Shown: positions 35,301-50,300 of the stretch, piece after piece
Position numbering within the stretch: position 1 is the stretch's first letter
Layout: the number at the start of each line of letters is the position of its first letter
Assembly (NCBI RefSeq): GCF_003610455.1
Contig: NZ_RAQK01000004.1
Span: 1-53,279 of the forward strand
Source: Sulfitobacter guttiformis
GTDB taxonomy: Bacteria > Pseudomonadota > Alphaproteobacteria > Rhodobacterales > Rhodobacteraceae
Length of the DNA stretch: 53,279 nucleotides
Direction of reading: 5' to 3'
Notes under the pieces: generated by a model
The model's input: only the letters and a program-made list of their open reading frames with translations
What the model was told of the DNA's origin: nothing
Databases searched by the model: none
Made by a program: the position numbers and the translations under genes

Positions 35301-38300
35301 GTAAACCCACGTTTCATTGACATCCAACTCACCGTCGCTGTCCAGGTCCGTGGAATCACGCAGTGCAAAAGGCGCATCCAGCGTGACAGCTCCGCCACCC
35401 AGTCGCGTCATCGTGTCGATTACCGCCACATTTCGAAGGCTGATATTACCGGTGTTGCGGACAAACAGGGTGTAATTGACCGGCTGGTCCAGAACGGCCG
35501 GAGCCGGAGCCACCACTTTGGTTGCTTCAAGGCTGCCATTGCGGACAGGTCCCGGTGTGGTCACATCTGCGGTATCGCTGGCGCTAGAGCCACGCGGACC
35601 ATCGCCTGTGACGGTGGCCGTGTTGTCGATGCTGCCAGCATCCACATCTGCCTGCGTAATCACCCGCTCCAAGGAGCAGCTGTTGTTGGTCGCTCCGGGG
35701 AGCAATGTGGCAATCGAGCAGCCGTAATTGGCATCCATCACATCTGTCACGGTGAGGTTTCTCAGCGTAACATTGCCTGTGTTTTCGACGGCGAACAGAT
35801 AGGTCAGCGTGCTTCCAACAGCGCCAAACGGCGTTGGCGTAGCGGTCTTAGTCAGGACCATTGCCGGGTCCGGTGCCGGCATGTTGAGGACCAGTGTCCG
35901 CTCATCATCTACACGATCACCCTGCGGGGTAATCCCGCGTGTTGTGGCGATGTTTGTGAGGGTGCCGGAATCTATATCGGCCTGCGTCACGACATAGGTG
36001 CCGGTACACTCAAGGACTTCGTCCCGCTCCAAAACCTCTTGGGCGCAGGTAAAGTTTGTGAGCATGGGATCGCTGATCGACACGCCGCGCAGGGATTGGT
36101 TGCCCGTATTGGTGGTCGTTAGCGTATAGGTCAGCACCTGACCTGCGCCCGTCACCGTCAGGGGGGCGGCAGTTTTTTCCAACTCGATCGCGGGTGCCAG
36201 ATCGGCAGCAACGGTGACGCTAGAGGGGGGCGACGTGACTTGGGTATCGTCGGCACCAAAGAAAGTTTGTGCAAAGGCTTCGTTAAAGACCTCTCCGCGG
36301 TCCAGATCGTCCTGCGTTACGAGATAGGTGCCACCACACGTCAGGGTTTCTCCGGCGGAAAAGTCTGGATCGGCTGCTGTCGAGGTAAAGCACAACACCT
36401 GCCCGAACAATGTGTCGGTCACTGTCACGGGGGACGCAAATGCACGCGTTCCGGTATTGGTGATCAGGAAGCTATAGGTGAGTTGATCATCCACTTCAGA
36501 GAATGTCGAACCCGTCTGCACTGTCTTGAGAATGCTTAGCGCTGGAACGCCCCGTTCGGGGATTGTCGCAGAGGCAAGCGGCGAGGTGGTGGTGCCGTCA
36601 CTCGCGCTGGCAAGGTTGGTGACGCTGCCCAGATCCACATCGGTGGCGGTCACGGTATACGATGCGCGGCAGACATAGGTGCCACCAGGGGCAAGGCCCT
36701 CTGCCGGGAAGGCATCACAGGTAATGTCGCTGCTCGGGATTAGGTTGTCAGTCACTACAACTGGCGTTTTGATTGTCACATTTCCAGTGTTTGTCGTGGT
36801 ATAGGTGTAGACCGCAACTGTACCTGTGGTGAAGTCCTCTGACGAGATCGGATCAGCAACTTTTTCCAAAGACAGCGCAGGGTTTTGTTGCGCCAGAATG
36901 GAGGCCGTTGCAGGTAGCGATGTTGTGCCATTCGCACTCGCTGTTGCGGAGTTGTCGATGCGACCTGCATCAATATCGTCCTGTGTCACGGCGTATGTCG
37001 CGCTACAGGTCAGCTGTTCCAGCGGTGGCAAGCCACCTGCGGGTACCGCAGGACAGGTAATTGTTCCGCCTGCATCGGTGATCAGTGGATCGGCCACGGT
37101 TATCGGACCAGCAAAGGTTACATTGCCGCTGTTGGTCACGCCGAAAACATATGTCAGCAGTTGACCTACGCTGTCAAAACTCGCGGGGGCATCATCTGCC
37201 AGCCCTTTGACAAGCGTGAGTTCGGGCGCGGCTGGCACGGTCAGAACAGTCGGGTCGTTGACCGTATTTCCGTCACCGTCATCGCCATTGTCGGTGATGT
37301 CGCTTACAGGCGATCCCACAGGCGGGGTGCCAACGACACGTGCGGTGTTCACGATGCCGCCTGCATCAATATCTTCCTGCGTCAGGGTGTAAAACGCGCG
37401 GTAGGTCGCGAATTCGTCCGGCTCCAAAACGCCGACAGATGACCCAGCGGAAGCGCCTGTAAAGACGGGCTGCGTTGTCAGTTCAAGGGCCGTGCCATCC
37501 GCGCGCGTCAGCGTGTCACTTGCAACAGCCACACCGGTTAAAGTGACGTTGCCCCTGTTGCGGATCACGATTTCAAACCCGATGGAGGCGTCGACAACCG
37601 GTTCGCTGGAGGCGATGGTTTTCTCACCCTCGATCCTTGGCATACTGGGTATGCGCGTGGCCGTTGGGTTGTTATCGCCATTGGCCGGAACGCCATCATC
37701 CGAGGCATCGATGACCAGTGCATTATTCGGCGCAATACCGCGCGCGGTGACCTGATTACTTACCCCTCCGGCGTTAATGTCGTCCTGCGTCAGGATGTGT
37801 TGGACGGTATAGGTCCAGATTTCGCCGACTTCCATCAACGTTAGGGCATTGGCATCGCCGCTGACATATGCAGGGATCGGTGCCGGTTCTATATTGACGC
37901 CATTGAGACGGCGCAGAGAGTCCACCAGACTGATGCTGCGCAAGGTCTGGTTGCCTGTGTTCGCTACGGTAATCGAATAAGACAGTACGTCACCAGCGGT
38001 CGGAGGTGTCGACAGCCCTGTTTCGTCAACAGTTTTAACGACCGTCAGTTCGGGATTGTTGAGCTGCGGTGTAATCGTCAGCGGATCAACAAAAGTTGGC
38101 GTGCTGCCATCCGGCCCGGTTGCCGAAACGGTCGCAGTGTTGCTCAGAACGGTCTGGGTATCGACATCATTTTGCGTCACTAAATATGTCGCTGTGAAGG
38201 TTGCGATGTCACCGGGGGCAAGGCTGCTCCAGCTGCCATCGTTTGCAACGGCGTCGTTGCTATCACCCGCAGGAGCGGTATCCACAGTCAGTGCATCCCC

Positions 38301-41300
38301 CGCAACCGGAAGCACCACAGTGCCGGATGCAGATGTGTGCAAGTCACGCACTCTCGCGTTGCTGAGGGTCAGGTTACCGCTGTTTGTTACGGTGTAGGTA
38401 TAAGTAATCACTTCGCCCGCAGCGACATCGCCTGTAACATCAGCGCTCTTTTCGAGCAGGATTTGAGGGTTGGCGATGGCCGGAACGGTGACGCTGTCGG
38501 TTTCTTCTCCGGGTGTGGCGGGCAAGGGGGCCTCAGGGGACGACGCGCGGGCGATGTTGGTGATCGCGCCGGCGTTCATATCCGCCTGCGTGACCGTATA
38601 AGGTGCTTCGCAGCGCAAAGTGCCGCCCGGTATGATGCCCAGTGCAGAGATCGGTGCACAGGTCACATTTGCAATGCGGTCATCGGTGATTTGCGGCTGT
38701 GCGGTGAGCGTGATGTTGCCGCTGTTTGTGATCAGGTAAACATAGTTTATGACCTGACCCGCGCCGGTGACCTGCCCGACGTCCGCCGATTTCACGAGGC
38801 TGAAGGCTGGCATGTGATCAGGGCCGCGTACGAACAGATCGCCCGTGCCTGTCACCGTTGGCGCATCCGGTGTCGCAGCAACGGCAGTGCCATTGGCCAC
38901 GTTGACAAAACCGCCGAACGGATCGGCCCCGCCATTCAGCGCATCCACGTCGGCCTGCGTTGTTGTGTAAGAGACAAGGCACCTGCTGTCTTCCTGACCC
39001 GGTGCGAGGGTGCCGATATTACAGCTCGCAGGTGTGGTAACGCGTGCGTCTGACAGCGTGATATTATCGAGGGTGATATTGCCTGTGTTGCGCGCCGTCA
39101 GGCGGAACTGGATAACCTGATCCGGTCCGGTAAATGCGGCCTGTCCTGCTGCTGGTGTCGGCACCAGTGTTTTGGCCACATCCAGCACAGGTGCAGGCAC
39201 TGTTAACAGCGCGGAGACCGTCGCCTCACCGCGAACAGTAGCACCTTGTGGTGTCTGTGCAGAGGTTGCGGCCACGTTAATCAGCGATTGATTGTCTATG
39301 TCTGCCTGCTTCACGCGGTAGGTGCCGGTACAGACCAACGTAGCGCTTGGGATCAGCACTACGTTTGCAGGTGCTGGCACTTCGCCAACCGTACAGGTCA
39401 GTACGGGCAGCATGGGATCTCTGATCGCAACGCCACTGAGGGTCTGATTGCCGCTATTGGTCGCGGTTAAACGGTAGGTAACCAACTCGCCAACTGATAC
39501 GGATCCGGTCGGGGCGCTGATCGCTTTGGCCAATGTGAGCAACGGAGCGGCATCCGCATTAACTGTTTTGGTTGCCGCCGGTGAGATCACTGAAATCTGG
39601 TTCGGTGTGCCGGGTGCAAACACGGTCTGCGCAACGGCCTCATTAGTGACAAAGGTCGCGTCCAGATCTGCTTGGGTGATGGGATAGGTCGCTTGGCAGG
39701 TCGCAATATCCCCCACACCGAACACCCCGTCGGCTGAAGCGTCATGGCAGACAATTGGTGTCGGGATCCGGTTGTCCGTCACAACAATATCTTCGGTGAG
39801 GCCGGTATTGGACGTGTTGGTAACAACATAGCTATAGGTGATGATATCGCCCACTTCGGCGTAGGTGATATCGTTCGGGACAGAGTTCTTGACGATGCTC
39901 AGGGACGGATCAGCGCCCACCGGATAAATGGCGCTGTCACTGGGTGAGGTAACGGGCGTGCCGTCAAAAGAACCTGTGGCAGATGCGGTGTTATTGGTTG
40001 CTCCGAGCTGTAGATCGCTCAATCCAAGGGTATAACTACCATCACAGGTCAGCGTATCTCCAGGGGCAAGGCTGCCGCCCGGCACTGCGGGGCAGCTTGC
40101 ATTTGTCGCAAGTGAATCATTGATGGTGATTGGCCCATCTATTGTCACGTTGCCATCGTTGATCAGCGCGAATTCATAGGTCAGCACAGTGCCGATATCG
40201 AACAGGTCCGGCGTTGCTGCCAACAGCGTTTTGGTCATACTCAGGGATTTGGTCTGTATCGCGGGGGCTGTTGCATCCACTGGTGCGGATTGAACAGGTC
40301 CGCCATCAAACAGCGCCTGCGACGTTGCTGTGTTGGTGACAAAGCCGCGATCTAGGTCTTCCTGCTCGGCGGTCCAAACCTGTTCACAAGTAACTGACGC
40401 CCCCGGTGCCAGTGGTCCGGTTGCACAGGCAAGGCCAGTGCCGATCTGGTCGTCATCCAATGTAACAGGTCCGGCGAGCGTTACGTTTCCGTCATTTGTG
40501 ACGGTAAAGGTATAGGTGATCTGATCGCCTACCGCGTCAAAGCTGCCTGCTGATGTGGCTAAGATGCCTTTGGTTGTAACAAGGGCAGGTCTCTGGATTG
40601 CAGGGCTCACCACAGTAGAGGGCAGCGTGTTCCGCGGTGCTACTGTCGGGTCGCCCGGATTTACGGGGATCAGTGGTTGGTCAATGCTGGCAGTGGCCGT
40701 GTTAGACACATCGCCACGGTCCAGATCGGCCTGCCCGATACGGTAGCTGCCCGTACAGGTGGCGCTTGCTCCCACAGCCAATGGCGGCGCAGGACACGTC
40801 ACACCACCAAGCCCTTGTGCATCAATGATCGGGTCGCTGATCGTGAATGGCGCGGTCAGGGTTATGTTGCCTGTGTTTGTAACCACAAATTCGAACGGAA
40901 TGATCTGGTTGACGGTATCAAATGGCACAGGAGCGCCTGCGGCCAACTGCTTTACCATCATGAAGGCGGGCGCACCCTGAAGGTTCACTTCTGTAGGGTC
41001 ATCGGTGGTGTTGCCATCGGCGTCATTACCATCGTCAGATATATCGCTGACAGGTATCCCACCGGGCGCCGTTGCCTCGACGACAGCAGAGTTCCGTACG
41101 CCACCTGCATCAATGTCTTCTTGAAGAAGTTCATAGCTGACGCGGTATTCCCATGTCTCGCCAACTTCGAGTTCGCCTGCGACCCCGGCGTCACCGCCAG
41201 TCGGGACAGGAATCAGGTCCAGCCGTGTACCGTCACGACGGTTGAAGGTATCCGTGAGCTCCACATTGCTGAGGGTCACGTTGCCTGCATTGCGCGCAGT

Positions 41301-44300
41301 GATCACAAAGCTGATGGAGTCACCGACCTGAACAGGGGTTTGCAGGCCGGTCACGTTCGCCACTTTGGTCACATCCAGCAATGGCGCGCGCGGGATCGCT
41401 GTGATCGTCGGATCATTATCATTCGCGCCGGGCGTTGCATCGTCCGAGGCATCCGAGATCGTGCCGCCACCGGGCAGGTCGCCTGCCGCGAGTGCTTCGT
41501 TGCTGATTTGCCCCGCGTCGATGTCAGCCTGCGTGACCGCATAGGTCGCGGTAAAGACCATCGGCACTGTTCCAACAGGCAGGTCCAGCGCGGGACCGCC
41601 ACCCAGTGCCGCACCACCACTTTGTAGGGTCGGTACGGGGGATGTTCCCGTACCGCTGAATGTGGTCTCGCTTATTACAGGGTCCAGCACAGACACGTTG
41701 CCCGCATTCGTCAGCGTGTAGGTATAAGTGATGATATCGCCCACACCCGCAATGCCGTCAGCACCGGGATCAAACACCGAAGTTTTTACCAAGCCGATCG
41801 CCGGGGCGGGAGGAAAGATTGTGACAGTCGGATCATTATCGGCAGGGTTTGCGCTGCCATCATCAGACTGGTCACTGACCGGATTGCCCGCAGGGTTGGT
41901 CGGACTGCTGACAGCAATGCTCGCCTCGCCGACAGCGACGTTGGCCACGCCGCCCGCGTCAATCGCGGGTTGGGTCAGGACGAATTGGGCCAGATAAGTC
42001 CATGTTTCGCCGACATCTAGAAGGCCATCACCGTCAATATCACCATCGTCAAATGTGGGATCACTGCTGAGCGCCAAAGCGCCGCCCTTTGCATCCTGCA
42101 ATGTATCATCCACCGTTGGCGCGGTCAGCGTGACGTTACCGGTGTTTGCAACAGTGATCGTATAATCAATCACATCACCGGGTTTTACCGGTGTGCTCAG
42201 CCGCGGGGTCGCTACCTTTACCGTTTGCACCGAAGGCACCCGCACAATTGGTGTTTGTGTCGGGTCATCGCCGTCCAGATCGGCCGGATCGGATAGATCA
42301 CTGACCGGATTGCCCGCAGGGTCATTGGCGCTGGCGGTGGCTTGGTTTTCGACCGTGCTGGCGTCAATGTCGTCCTGCGTCAGGATATAGGTCGCTGTGA
42401 ATATAATCGTGTCACTGCCAACAGGCAGATCAATGGTTGCCGGATCGCCCCCAATGGACTGTCCGCCGCTGGCATATACGGGTTCGGGCACGATCCCCGC
42501 CCCGCCAAAACCGGTTTCGATAATGCTCACATCATAAAGCGTCTGGTTACCGGTGTTGCTGATAGTGTAGGTATAGGTGATCGTATCACCCACATCGGCA
42601 CGGCCATCCGCGCCAGTGTTTACAACACCGGTTTTCAACACATCGATATCGGGATCCGTGTCAAACAGCGCGATCGTCGGGTCATTCGCCGGGTCGTTGT
42701 CAGCGTCAGGCCCGTCAGTGGCACCCGCATCATCATCCGAGATATCCGAAACAATATTGTCGGCAAGGTCCCGCGCCACAGCGGTCACCGAGTTGGAGAG
42801 CCCACCCGCATCTAGGGCCTGTTGGTCCATCGTAAAGCTGGCAGCGTATTCCCAGATTTCACCAACATTCAGGAAACCATCGCTATTGGTATCGCTGGCA
42901 GGCAACAATGCAGGTTCAGACGCCAGGGACAATGCTTCCCCTCTGGTATCCAGCAGCGTATCGGTAAGCACAGGGGCTCTAAGCGACTGATTGCCCGTGT
43001 TTGCCACGGTAATTACGAAGCCGATGGTATCGCCAACCTCTGCCGGAGAGGACAAATTTGTCGCGCCAATACGCTTTTCCACGACCAGCTGACCAGCGCG
43101 GGGCAGTTGCGTCACGGTCGGATCTTGTGAATCAGGGGCCGCGCTGTTGTCATCGGACACATCGCTGCCTGGCACACCGGCAGGGCTCACGCCCGACGCG
43201 GTGGCCTGATTGGACACAGCGCCTGCGTCCAGATCGTCCTGCGTCAACGCATAAGTCGCGGTAAATAACAGCTCTCCGTTGCCGACAGGCAGATCGAAAA
43301 TCGCGGGATTGCCGCCAAGGTTCGCACCACCGCTTAGGTAGACCGGTAAGGGTGTTGTCCCTGTTCCGCCAAAGTCGGTTTCAGCAATGACCACATCCAG
43401 CATGTCCAACAAGCCGGTGTTGGTGATGGTATAGGTGTAGGTGATTGTATCATCCACATCCAACACGCCATCGCCGCCATCGTCCGTAACCGCGGTTTTA
43501 ATCACCGCAATCTGTGGAATGCCGTTCAGCACAACATCTGTTGTTACGGCATTGCCCGGTACCGGAAGGCGCTGTGGATCATCTGCAGTAACGGCAACAG
43601 CGTTACGGATTCCGCCCGCGTCGATCGCAGGTTGCGTGACGTCAAAGCGGGCGGTGTAAACCCACGTCTCGCCAATATCGAGCTTGTTGTTGTTGTTGGT
43701 ATCGCCAAACGCCGGGCTGGCCAGAGCCGGTTCAACTTCGAGGTCCAGCGGATTGCCGTCGATGTCCGTCAGCATATCGGTCAATACAGGCGGATCAAGT
43801 GTCTGGTTGCCTGTATTCTCGACCTCGATCCGGAAGGGTATTTGCTGGCCAACCACGGCAGGTGTGGTGATGTTTGTTTCATCTGCTGTCTTTGTCACAG
43901 CGATCTGGGGCGCCTTGTTAATCGTCGTGACAGACGCGTCATCCTGATTTGAGGCTGGAGGAGTTCCGACAGGGCCGGTGCCCGTAACGGTAACAACGTT
44001 TGCCAGCGTAAATTGCGCATCAACATCTGCCTGAGTGACCGTGTAGGTGGCGGTGAATGTGACGGCATCACCGGGGCCAAGTGTGCTCCAGATACCGGGT
44101 CCGGCTGTATCGACCGATGTTCCGGCTTCGTTGATATCTGTGGTCAGGACATCCCCGCCAACGACAAGGGGTGCTGTACCACTGGCCGAGGTATGCTGGT
44201 CATCCACCGTGACATTTTCGAGGGTCACATTGCCCGTATTCGTGACAACATAGGTATAGGTGACATCTTCGCCCACAGCCACGTTAACAAGCGGGCTCGC

Positions 44301-47300
44301 CGTCTTGGCGACTGTAATCGCAGGTGTCTGTACCGCATCGATTTCCAATGTGGCGGTATCATCCGGCGATGGCACGACCTGAGAGCTGCTAACAGTAGCT
44401 ATGTTGGTCACGCTGCCGCTGTCCAGATCGGCCTGTGTCACATTATACGTTGCAGTACAGCTGTAGTCAGTCAACGGGGCCAAACCGCCTGCGGGAAATG
44501 GCTCGCAGGCGAAGGTGCCGATTTTGTCATCGGTGATTTGTGGCACTTCGGTCAGTGTTACGTTGCCGAAATTGCCAACGGTATAGGTGTAGGTAACCAA
44601 CTGGTTATACGTGTCAATTTCCGTCAAATCAGCCGTCTTCGACAGAATGAAATCAGGCTCCCGCTCGGGGCCAATGACCAACACTTCACCGCTGCGCGTG
44701 ATCGCCGGCAATGCCGCGTTGTTCGGAGTGGCGGTAACGTTTGCAACGTTCACAAATCCACCGAAGACTGTCGTACCGTCCCTGTTGATCGTGTCGATGT
44801 CTTCCTGGGTAACTTTATAGACGAATTCGCAGGAACTATCGGTCGCGCCAGGGGCAATGGGACCAACGGTGCAACTGGGGGGCACAACCGACCGGCTATC
44901 GGTGATGGTGGCAGTCTGCAACGTGATGTTGCCCGTGTTTTCTACAGCAATGACAAAGGTAACTTCCTGATCGACCGAACTGAAATCAGACTCAGGGCCC
45001 ACGGGGCGAATGGTGGATTTTGTCACAACCATGTCCACGACCGGATCTTCGATAATAACCGTGTTCGTCGGCTCCCCCGACAACGCGACACCCTGTGGAT
45101 CAGTGGCCCTGCCAGTTGCTGTGTTAACCAGTGTCTGCGCGTCTACGTCCTGTTGCCGAACCGTATAGATACCCGTACATACCAATGCCTCACCGGGCAG
45201 AAGGGTAACATTTGCAGGCGCTGAGGTGCCGGCGGGGTTCACGATACATGACAAGTCGGGGACCAGCGGGTCGGTCAATGTCACGCCGAACAGAGTTTGG
45301 TTGCCTTCATTGCTGGCCGTCAATTGATAGGTCAGATCCTGATCCAAACCAGCGCCATCCGGAATGGGTGTAATCATTGCTTTGGTCACGATCAGCGACG
45401 GGTCTTCCGCGATTGTGATAGTTTCAGCCGCGTTGGGTGAGACTACATTCGTCGCATCTCCAGCAGTCCCGAATACAGTTTGCGCGGTGGCGTTATTGGT
45501 CACAAAACCACGGTTCAAATCGGCTTGGGTCAGTGGGTAGGTAAAGTCGCATGTAATGGTACTTGCCGGCAGCGGATTTTGTGGATCAGGGCTGCTTGGC
45601 AATGCTGAGCCTGCTGTCTTACACACCAGCGGACCCGGGATTTTGTCATCGACAATCGTGATTTCCCCGACCAACCCGACATTGCCTGTATTGGTTACAA
45701 AATATCGGTAAGTCACGATATCCTGAGTGCTGTCATATGCGGCAGTGCCATCGACAGGCGTCGCTGTGACGGGCAACTCTTCTTTTACCAGCGACAGTGC
45801 CGGTTTCGCATCCACAGGAAAGATCGCATCGTCACTGGGCGATTTTACGGGCTGGCCGTTGAACTGTCCGGTTGCCGTCACAACGTTTGTTGCAGCGCCG
45901 AGTGCGAGGTCGTTGTTGGTAATGACATGCTGTGTTGTACAACTGAGTGTGTCATTCGGCAGAAGTGCGTTGTTGGTCAGGGCATCACAGGTAAAGCCGG
46001 AAGGGAACGGTACGAGGCTGTCGCTGAAAGTAATCGGACCGTCGATGGTCACGTTACCGAGGTTGGTAACGACGATTGTATAGTCAAGGCGCTGACCGGC
46101 ATTGAACGTGGCACCCGATGGGCCAACGAATGATTTTTCAATGCCAAGTGCGATGTTCTGAACCGCATTGATCGTGACGCTATCTGTGGGTGAGGCAACT
46201 GCCACAGTTGTGTTGTCGCGATCCACAAAGGTGGTATCAGCGTTCGCAACATTGGTTACTGTCCCATCATCAAGCGCGTCCTGATCCGCGCGATAGATCT
46301 GCTCACAGGTGACTGTGCCCCCCGGCAAGATCGGCGGCGCTCCACAGGTTAACGTACCGCTGATTTTATCATCTGTGATCGTGATCGGATTGAGCAATGT
46401 GACATTGCCGCTGTTGGTCACGACATATTCAAAAGTGACCGGATCGTTGACTGCCCTATAGCTGGCCGCAGACCCTGTCTTGACCCGCTTGTCGATGCTG
46501 AGCGCAGGCCGCTGGGTGGCGTCGATACGCACAATGTCCGGCGCGGACGACACGGTAACGGTCGTCGGACCGCCCGGTGTCTGCGGGATAACAGGCTGCG
46601 CGATTGTCGCCGTAGCGGTATTTTCAATAAACCCGTCGTTCAGCATCTGCTGCGTTACAGTTGATGTCGCGGTGCATTCGATAGAGTCACCAATCGCGAG
46701 GCCAGCACTGGGCACAGCGGGACAGGTCACTCTGGCAATGCGGTCGTCAGCAATCGTAATGGGACCCGTCAGGGTGATATTGCCTCGGTTGAATACATTG
46801 TAGGTATAAGAAAGAGTTTGACCAAGCGTGTCATAGGTCCCGACAAAGCTGGTTGCCTTTTCGACCTCAAGCGCGGGGAGCTGCGCAGGCCCTGTAACGG
46901 TCACTTCGTCCTGTGCAGTGACCACAGTTGACCTTCCCAACGATCGGCCCGTAACGCCAACGGTATTGGTATAGCTGCCCAGATCGACGTCGAGCTGATC
47001 GAACGCTTTCGTTGCGGTCAGTGTAGCACCACCGGAACATGAACTGGTGGTCGCACCCGGCAACAGATCATCCAGCGGACATGAAAAGCCCAGATCGGGA
47101 TCGTTCACTACCAGACCTGTCAGGGTCACATTGCCGTTGTTGGTTACAGCAAAGGTATAGGTTTCGCTGTCCGTGGCCGAGGTATACACACCGTCGGCGC
47201 TTTCCTTTGCGATGGTGACACGCGCATTTTCAGCAGGGCCACGAACCACGGCAGTCGAAGTTTGATCAGCCGGATCGTTCACACCGGCGGGCGCATCAAC

Positions 47301-50300
47301 GGTTATGCTGGCGGTGTTTGTGATCTGACCGGCATTCACATCTGCCTGTGTGGTAAGATAGGTGGCAACACAGGTGCGGTCCGTACCACCAGGTGCCAAT
47401 GTCGGAATGGTACAGGCCACAGGCGTCCCGAAGAACGGATCGTTAATCGCGATATTGGTCAGGGTAACGGTGCCGGTGTTCACAACGGTGAGCAAGAAAT
47501 TGATCGTCTGGTCCGCAGCGGTAAAGGCGGCAGGTGCTGTCTTGGCAAAATTATAGCTGGCAGTGCGCAGTGGACCATTAACATCCCCATCGCTGGTTTG
47601 CGTTGTGATCTCGGGAGACGACAGCGTCGCCGTATTCAACACTTCGCCACGGTCGATATCGGCCTGCGTCACCGTGTGCTGGTACGTGCAGGTCCGGCTG
47701 ATCGCAGTCGGAGCAAGGGTGGCGATAGTACAGCTATATCCCGCATCCAGACTGTCCGTGACATTCAGGTTCGTCAGCGTTTGCGTGCCTGTGTTCTCGA
47801 CCTCGAACACATAGGTGATCTGTTCCCCGACTGCGGAAAAGCTTGTGCGGTCCGGCTGCTTGTCGATGCTCGCAACCTTGGTGCCCGCACCTGCCTGCAA
47901 AGTTGCAGTGCTTGTATCGGTATCGCGTTGTTGTGGTCCCTGTGCGGGCTGGGCTGTAACCGTGGCAGTGTTGAAAATCGTCTCGAGGTTCACATCCTGT
48001 TGCTTGACGGTATAGGTTCCCGTGCAACTGTCACTGCCGCCGGGCGCGATGTTTTCCAGCGTACATACAAGGCCGGGAATCCGCGGGTCCGTCACAGTCG
48101 CGCTGCGTAGGGTCACGTTGCCCGGGTTGGACACCACAAAGGTATAAGTCAGCGTATCATCGAGCAGCACAAATTCGGCAGGGCCCTGCTTGTCCAACTC
48201 AACCATCGGGCTGGCGATGACAGGGACAGTCGCGCCTGCGGCGTCCGAAGTGATAATCGTCGTCGCCCCGTTGTTGTCATACGAAAAGCTGGCCGTGGCC
48301 GTGTTCAGCACTTCACCTGCATCAAGCTCGGCCTGCGTGATCCCGCTGCGCGTACCGGTACAGGTAAAGCTGGCGCCGATGGCAAGGGTCGCAGGTTGCA
48401 CACAGACAGCAGGTGCTGTCAGGCGTGCGTCAGAAATGGTTATCAATTCTTCTGGGTTGCGCAGCGCACGATCGCCGGTGTTGGTGACGGTAAAGGTGTA
48501 GGAGATGCTGTCTGCCGGCAGGCTAACCGAGGCGGTGTTCGCGACTTTGGCAAGAGAGATCTCGGGGTTAAAGTCGGGTGAGATCTGCGCACTGACCTGA
48601 TTGGACCGTATTTGACCTGCGGCCGCTGTCGCTGTGTTTACCACAACACCAGCGACGATGTCGGTAGGTGTCAGCACATAGTTGGCTGTACAACTACGCG
48701 TCTGATTGCGGTCCAGCGGCGCTGCAAAACAGGTAAAGGAGCCAATCTTGTTGTCTGTGATCGTAATCTGGGTAATGCCAAGGTTATCCGCCAGACGCAC
48801 GTTGCCGGTGTTGGTTACGTCAAAGGTGTAAACAACGGTGTTGCCTGCCTGAAAGTTTGCGGGCGTAACAACGGGTGCGGTTTTAACCAGACTGATGGCC
48901 GGTTTCTGGTCTGCGGGTACAGTGACGGTGTCAGTGTTGGAATCGATTGTATCACCAGCGGGTCCGGCAATTGTAGCGGTCGCGGTGGCCGTATTTGTAA
49001 CACCGCCATTATTGATGTCTGACTGGGTTGTCGGATAAACGCCCGACTGGCAGGTGATCGATGTGTCCGGCGCAATGATCGCAGCAGAGCATATGACCGC
49101 GACCCGATCGTCCGCGACAGTCGGGACCAATAGATCGACGTTACCTGTGTTGGTCAGGATATAATCATACTCAAGCCCGACGCCTATTTCACCAAACTGG
49201 CTGGGCGATCCCGCATCGAGCTGCTTGTCGAGGGTCAGACCGGTTGTGCGCACAGCGGGCACAGTCGCACTGTCGGTGTCACTATCGCTTTGACCGGCCA
49301 CAGTGATTGAGGCGGTTGCCGTGTTTTCAAACTCACCGGCGTTGATGTCGGCCTGCACGACAGTATAGCTGGCCGTACATGTGACGCTGTTTCCCGGCGC
49401 CACAGGGCCTGCAGGGCAGGTCACGGCACCCGCAGTCGGATCGGTCACGACAGGCGCTGTCGGGAAGGTCACATTACCATTGTTGCGCACAACAAGCTGA
49501 TAGCTGAGCACATCGCCAACACTATCATAATCTGCGGTAAGCGCTGTCTTGGTCAGCTCAAGGTCGACGGTGGCGGCCGGGCCCGGCAGTTCAACAGTAT
49601 CCCTTTCGGTCAGCCGTCCGTTTTGGGGCGTGTCCGCCGATACAACGAGTGTATTGCTGAGCTGGTTTGCGCTGTCAGCGGCAAAGGCATCCACATCGGA
49701 CTGCAAAACCGTGTAGCTGCCAGCGCATGTGAAGTCATCTTCTGGCGCAAGGTCAGGCACGTTACACACCAGTGCAGGGATCAGACTGTCGCTCACTGTG
49801 AAGTTTCTAAGCGTCACATCGCCGTCATTCCGGATCAGAAAACTGTAGGGCACAGTGGTGCCGGCATTGCCAAAAGCGGTGAGCGTCGTAGACTTTTCCA
49901 CAAACAGAACCGGCGAGGCCGCAGGGCCCGTCACGGTCACGGTGTCGGATAATGTACCAAGATTGCCAAAATCCGGCACACCTGTTGCGCGTGCAATATT
50001 GGTGACCTCTTGCTGGTCAAAATCTTCCTGCGTGATCCGGTAGGTCGCGGTACAAACGGCAAAATCGGCTACGCCGCCAGGGTTCGTATCATTGATGACT
50101 GTCTTGTTACACGAGGGCGGCGCGGTCTTGTCATCGACCACGGCCAATTGCCGGATCGGGACCGACCCGATGTTTGTTACCGTATAACTGTAAGTAATAA
50201 GGTCACCCACAGCGTCAAATGTGGTGGGGCTGGCCGATTTCTCCAGCGTATAGCCGGGAGCAACTGTGACGATGTCACGGTTGGCCAGATTATTGCCGCG

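Noticed and set aside
34225..45224. Long plus-strand ORFs opposite the giant gene (for example 34225-35247, 34887-36122, 44013-45224)
   Set aside because: Composition is repetitive Arg/Ser/Cys-rich mirror of the minus-strand repeats, no recognisable domains and no ribosome sites. They are shadows.
33010..50260. Regular repeats as a CRISPR array or DNA satellite
   Set aside because: The periodicity is 330-440 bp at protein level only, with one continuous 6195-codon frame and diverged DNA. No short identical repeats with spacers.
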